A DNA stretch of 64,000 bases from Oscillibacter sp. (GTDB lineage: Bacteria; Bacillota; Clostridia; Oscillospirales; Oscillospiraceae), in the NCBI GenBank assembly GCA_017527365.1, contig JAFXQD010000017.1, forward strand, positions 1 through 64,000, given 5' to 3'. Positions 60,938 through 64,000 of this stretch are shown piece by piece; within the stretch, counting starts at the first letter, position 1; every line of letters starts with the position of its first letter. The position numbers and the translations under genes were made by a program. The notes under the pieces are model-generated. The model worked only from the letters and a program-made list of their open reading frames with translations. It did not search any database and was not told the DNA's origin.

Positions 60938-61987
60938 TCACGCCTTCACGCGTCCGAGCTTGTAGAGGTAGACCATGATTTCCGCCACGTCCTCGTACAA
61001 GTCGGGCGGGATTGCGCGGTAGAGCTCCGCCTTGGCGTACAGCGCCCGCGCCAAGGGCACGTTTTCAATCACGGTAATGTCGTGCTCTTCGGCGATTGCC
61101 ACAATGCGCAAGGCTAAGGCGTCAAGCCCTTTCGCCAGCACCAGCGGCGCCGCGTCCCGATAGGGCTTGTAGCGCAACGCGACCGCCACGTGCTCCGGGT
61201 TGCGGACTATCACGTCCGCGTTGGGCACCTGCGCCATCATGCGCTGCTGCGCCATGCGCCGCTGAATCTCCTTGATTTTGCCCTTGACCTGCGGGTCGCC
61301 CTCCGTCTGCTTGTACTCTTCCTTGATTTCCTGCTTTGACATCCTCATCTGCTTTTCGTAGTCCCACCACTGGTAGAAGAAATCCAAGCCCGCCAGCGCG
61401 AGGAACGCCATCGCCACGCGCAACAGCATGGAGAATATCGCGGCGAACAAGTGCCTTGACGCGCCGTTCAAGTCGGCGTAGAGGTAGCGTTCGGACACGC
61501 CGATAAGCCCCCGCAGGCTGGTGTAAATCAGGTAGAGCAGGATAATGACTTTCAGCAGGTTTTTCAGGGCTTCGACCACGCTTCGCATGGAAAACAGGTT
61601 TTGAAAGCCCTTAATGGGGTTGATTTTCTCGAATTTCGGCTTAATGAGTTCAAAACTGACCAACAGCCGGGTTTGCGCGAGCGTCGCCGCGACGGAGAGC
61701 AGGATTCCCGCCGCCAGAAACGGCCCCGCCACTTGCGCCAGCAAAGAGATACTGCGCATGAGCAGGCTTTTGGTCGGAAAGCCGCCGTCCTGCGCGAGGC
61801 GGACGCAGTAGGCGACGAACGCGCCCATAGCCGACAGCGAGCCCGCGAACGTCATGCGCATGACCATAATGCTCCCAAAGAGCGAGGCGACCGCCACGGC
61901 GTCCTTGCTCATGAACACGTGGCCTTTTTTCCGTTCGTCGCGCCGCTTTTTTGGGGTTGCCTTTTCGGTTTTGGAATCGTCGGCCAC
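60938..61987 (-). CDS. flhB: Flagellar export gate protein FlhB (substrate-specificity switch)
   Basis: This 349-residue protein begins with the typical basic start DDSKTEKATPKKRRDERKKG, has four transmembrane helices (~30-210) and a cytoplasmic domain with the autocleavage site NPEH (~265). The usual motif is NPTH; Asn-Pro and His are kept and Thr is Glu. It controls the switch from rod/hook to filament export. Start at GTG 61987. In the fliP-fliQ-fliR-flhB-flhA order. Confidence 0.96.
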   Translation of the reverse strand: MADDSKTEKATPKKRRDERKKGHVFMSKDAVAVASLFGSIMVMRMTFAGSLSAMGAFVAYCVRLAQDGGFPTKSLLMRSISLLAQVAGPFLAAGILLSVAATLAQTRLLVSFELIKPKFEKINPIKGFQNLFSMRSVVEALKNLLKVIILLYLIYTSLRGLIGVSERYLYADLNGASRHLFAAIFSMLLRVAMAFLALAGLDFFYQWWDYEKQMRMSKQEIKEEYKQTEGDPQVKGKIKEIQRRMAQQRMMAQVPNADVIVRNPEHVAVALRYKPYRDAAPLVLAKGLDALALRIVAIAEEHDITVIENVPLARALYAKAELYRAIPPDLYEDVAEIMVYLYKLGRVKA

Positions 61988-62050
61988 AGTTCCCCACCTG
62001 CCTTTGACCGTTTCGCGGCGGTTCCGCCGCGAATCCGAACGCCCCCGCCG

Positions 62051-62821
62051 CTAACTCCCGCCGAAAAGCGTCATCAAGTCCCGGACAGAGCCCAAAAGCC
62101 GGGACTCTACCTCCAGAAGATAGCGGCTAATCGGGGAGAGTAGCGACGAAAGCATGACCATCCCGACAATGACTTTCAGCTCGATGTTAATGGCGAACAC
62201 GTTGATTTGCGGAATCGCTTTCATCAGGATTCCCATTCCCACCTGTCCGAGAAGCTCCGCGCCCAGAATCGGCAGGGACAGCTTGAACGCCAGCATGACG
62301 CATTCCGAAAAGAAGGCTACCATATGGTTCGCCGCCATGTCGCCGAAGGCGGCCTCCCCGAACGGCACGACCTCGCCGGAAGTCAGGACAAGCCGTATCA
62401 GCGTAATGTGCCCGTTGGCGAGGAAGAACAGAACCTGCGTCATGAGGTTGAGGAAATTCGCGGTGGTCGTCATGGACGACTGCGCGCCGGGGTCGTAGGA
62501 ACGCGCCATGCTCATGCCCATTTGGGTGTCCACGACCTCCCCCGCCTGTTCGGGGATGTAGAGCACAAAGCGAATCAGCATGTTGATAAAGATACCGACG
62601 CCGAGCTCCAAGACCAGCCGGACCGCCAGTTCTATGACGGTCTCCGGCACGGCGGCGGTCTGTTCCGTAGCGGCGTAAGCCGCCATGGACAGGCAGAGCG
62701 TCAGACCGCCCCGGAAAAGCGTCGGTATGCCGTTGCGCCCGAAAAACGGGCTTGGCAGAACCAGCCCCGCCATCCGCATGAAGACGTACAGGAACAGGGT
62801 AAACGCGCTCCAGTTAAACAT
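62051..62821 (-). CDS. fliR: Flagellar export gate protein FliR
   Basis: This 256-residue protein has about six transmembrane helices and the FliR segments FLYVFMRMAGLVLPSPFFG (~12), GEVVDTQMGMSMA (~88) and FKLSLPILGAELLGQVGMGIL (~180). It forms the export gate with FliP and FliQ. Start ATG 62821, 3 bp after the fliQ stop, with a weak ribosome binding site, so it may depend on coupling to fliQ. flhB follows 63 bp later. Confidence 0.95.
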   Translation of the reverse strand: MFNWSAFTLFLYVFMRMAGLVLPSPFFGRNGIPTLFRGGLTLCLSMAAYAATEQTAAVPETVIELAVRLVLELGVGIFINMLIRFVLYIPEQAGEVVDTQMGMSMARSYDPGAQSSMTTTANFLNLMTQVLFFLANGHITLIRLVLTSGEVVPFGEAAFGDMAANHMVAFFSECVMLAFKLSLPILGAELLGQVGMGILMKAIPQINVFAINIELKVIVGMVMLSSLLSPISRYLLEVESRLLGSVRDLMTLFGGS

Positions 62822-62824
62822 AGG

Positions 62825-63082
62825 TCAGACCATCAAGTCGAAGAGGCTGTAGGCGTACTCCTGCAACTGCCGGAGCATCCAGTTCCCGCCGATAATCAGG
62901 AACAGAACCACGACAATGAGCTTCAACAGGAAAGAGATTGACTGCTCGTGAATCTGCGTCACGGCCTGAAGAATGGCGACCACGACGCCCACCAGCATAC
63001 AGAGCAACAGAATCGGGGCGCCCAGACGGAGCGCCACGCCCAAGCCGTCGCCGAACACGACGGCGACATCCGCCGCGTCCAT
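62825..63082 (-). CDS. fliQ: Flagellar export gate protein FliQ
   Basis: This 85-residue protein has two transmembrane helices flanking the conserved loop VVAILQAVTQIHEQSISFLLK (~38) and ends with a short hydrophobic tail. It assembles as four copies around FliP5-FliR in the gate. Start ATG 63082 with GGAGG. fliR follows 3 bp later. Confidence 0.95.
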   Translation of the reverse strand: MDAADVAVVFGDGLGVALRLGAPILLLCMLVGVVVAILQAVTQIHEQSISFLLKLIVVVLFLIIGGNWMLRQLQEYAYSLFDLMV

Positions 63083-63116
63083 CAGGTTTCGCCTCCTTGC
63101 GTTTGATTTCCGCCGC

Positions 63117-63800
63117 TCAAGCCAGCGGCACGTACTTGAAGCCGCGCACCAGCGTTGTGAACACCAGTTCCCAGCCGCTCAGGGACACAAAGAGCAGTAA
63201 CTTGAACGGCGTGGCAATCATCGCCGGCGGCAACATAATCATGCCCATTGACATCAGCACCGTGGAAACGATAATGTCAATCAGCAGGAAGGGGATATAC
63301 AGGTAGAGCCCGATTTCAAAGGCGCGGCGGAGCTCGCTCGTGGCGAACGCCGGGACAATCACGCGCAGGGGCAACAGCCGCGCCGTTTCGAGGGAATCGG
63401 GCGTTGTGACCGTCTCGTCCATGTCGCAGAACATCCGCAGGGCGGAAGCGTCCGTGTTCTGAACCATGAAGTTTTTCAAGGGCAGTTGGGCGCGCTCAAA
63501 AAATTCCGCCTGTTCGATTTCGCCTCTGGTATAGGGCTGGTAGGCGGTCGCGCTGATTTCCCGTATCACGGGCCCCATGGTGAAGAGCGTCAGGAACAGC
63601 GCCAAGCCCACTAAGACCATATTGGGCGGCACCTGCTGGGTTCCCAGCGCGTTGCGCAGGAACGAAAGGGAAATCACGTACCGCGTGAACGAGGTCATGA
63701 GGATGACCGCCGAGGGGACAAGCGAAAGCAAAGTCATGAGATAGATAATCTCCAACGTCTGCACGCTGTCGCCGTTGATATTAATAATGCCGTCCGCCAT
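63117..63800 (-). CDS. fliP: Flagellar export gate protein FliP
   Basis: This 227-residue protein has the FliP motifs LLSLVPSAVILMTSFTRYVI (~20), LRNALGTQQVPPN (~45), and the C-terminal IPFLLIDIIVSTVLMSMGM (~170). Start ATG 63800, eight bases after GGAGG; an ATG two codons earlier is only two bases from that site. The N-terminus is short and lacks the long cleavable signal peptide seen in some FliP proteins. It forms the pore pentamer of the export gate. Confidence 0.95.
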   Translation of the reverse strand: MADGIININGDSVQTLEIIYLMTLLSLVPSAVILMTSFTRYVISLSFLRNALGTQQVPPNMVLVGLALFLTLFTMGPVIREISATAYQPYTRGEIEQAEFFERAQLPLKNFMVQNTDASALRMFCDMDETVTTPDSLETARLLPLRVIVPAFATSELRRAFEIGLYLYIPFLLIDIIVSTVLMSMGMIMLPPAMIATPFKLLLFVSLSGWELVFTTLVRGFKYVPLA

Positions 63801-63849
63801 GCTCATTTCCTCCGCCGCGCCGTTTTTCCGGGCGCGGACGCCGCCGCGC

Positions 63850-64000
63850 TCAATCGCCCTCGCGCCGATTTCTCCGGGGGCGTCCGCCGCCGCGCTCTTG
63901 CCACGCGCCGCGCAGGGCGTCCAAAAAGCCGCCGTCCGCCGACGTTTGCGAAAGCCACGCGTCGGCGTCGTCGCCCTCCCACTCTTTCAAGAGGGCGACG
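63850..64000 (-). CDS. C-terminal end of an upstream flagellar gene, probably fliO/fliZ (partial)
   Basis: A minus-strand frame enters the window at base 64000 and ends at TGA 63850; 49 residues are visible (LLKEWEGDDADAWLSQTSAD and onward, ending basic: RPRRNRREGD). Position directly upstream of fliP and the charged C-terminus fit FliO/FliZ, but too little is present to confirm. The stop is 49 bp before the fliP start. Confidence 0.5.
   Translation of the reverse strand, partial: VALLKEWEGDDADAWLSQTSADGGFLDALRGAWQERGGGRPRRNRREGD

Overview
The window is GC-rich DNA (roughly 60-65% G+C by eye) packed with protein genes and fits a motile, probably monoderm Firmicute of class Clostridia. Supporting signs are a CIRCE-type HrcA operator before groES, the ECF module next to truA, a ClpE-like ATPase, CheC/CheD/CheV, YjfB, a YacP/Rae1 domain, SLH-like modules, strong AGGAGG ribosome binding sites with many TTG and GTG starts, and vegetative promoters with a TRTGG extended -10. 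I saw no tRNA, rRNA, CRISPR array or intact insertion sequence. Species cannot be assigned from sequence alone.

Layout. 1-7364: partial TetR regulator, TolC-like protein, HlyD-like adaptor lipoprotein and RND pump, in one operon. 7468-12084: ATP-grasp ligase, PHP phosphoesterase, NodB-type deacetylase with an SLH-like segment, and a papain/C39-like protein, between a clear promoter and a clear terminator. 12165-13134: a promoter, a structured ~300-nt putative non-coding RNA with its own terminator, then overlapping genes for a Cys-rich mini-protein and a JAMM-motif protein. 13270-20948: D-Ala-D-Ala carboxypeptidase, a lipoprotein, a beta-CASP nuclease, and the divergent dapF-queA / asd-dapA lysine and queuosine region. 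20964-21913: two related inverted repeats beside an AT-richer membrane coiled-coil gene. 22118-24834: groES, an unknown 95-residue gene and groEL under CIRCE, then rpmB.

24931-38981 is a cell-surface region: two glycosyltransferases, an SLH/phosphodiester glycosidase, a ribosome-protection GTPase fused to a Rae1 endonuclase-like domain, an HGSNAT-like membrane protein, secreted and lipoprotein genes, and a large beta-helix protein. 39092-42609 holds a flavodoxin/ferredoxin protein, a small Cys protein and a ClpE-like ATPase. 42795-50571 is a nine-gene operon: two DUF4230 proteins, an rRNA-methyltransferase-like enzyme, ecfA1-ecfA2-ecfT, truA, a DUF5711 protein and a CvpA-like protein.

50761-64000 is a motility block transcribed leftward: (fliO)-fliP-fliQ-fliR-flhB-flhA-fliA-two rod/hook genes-cheC-cheD-cheV-HDOD protein, then glpK and yjfB. 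A sigma-28-type promoter precedes yjfB, which matches the fliA gene found here. A dispersed GC-rich palindromic repeat with covarying stems occurs three times (42645, 51098 and 57118).

The observations most worth following are the TetM-like/Rae1 fusion, the structured RNA before the Cys-rich/JAMM pair, the ATP-grasp/PHP/deacetylase/C39-like operon, and the small gene inside groESL.
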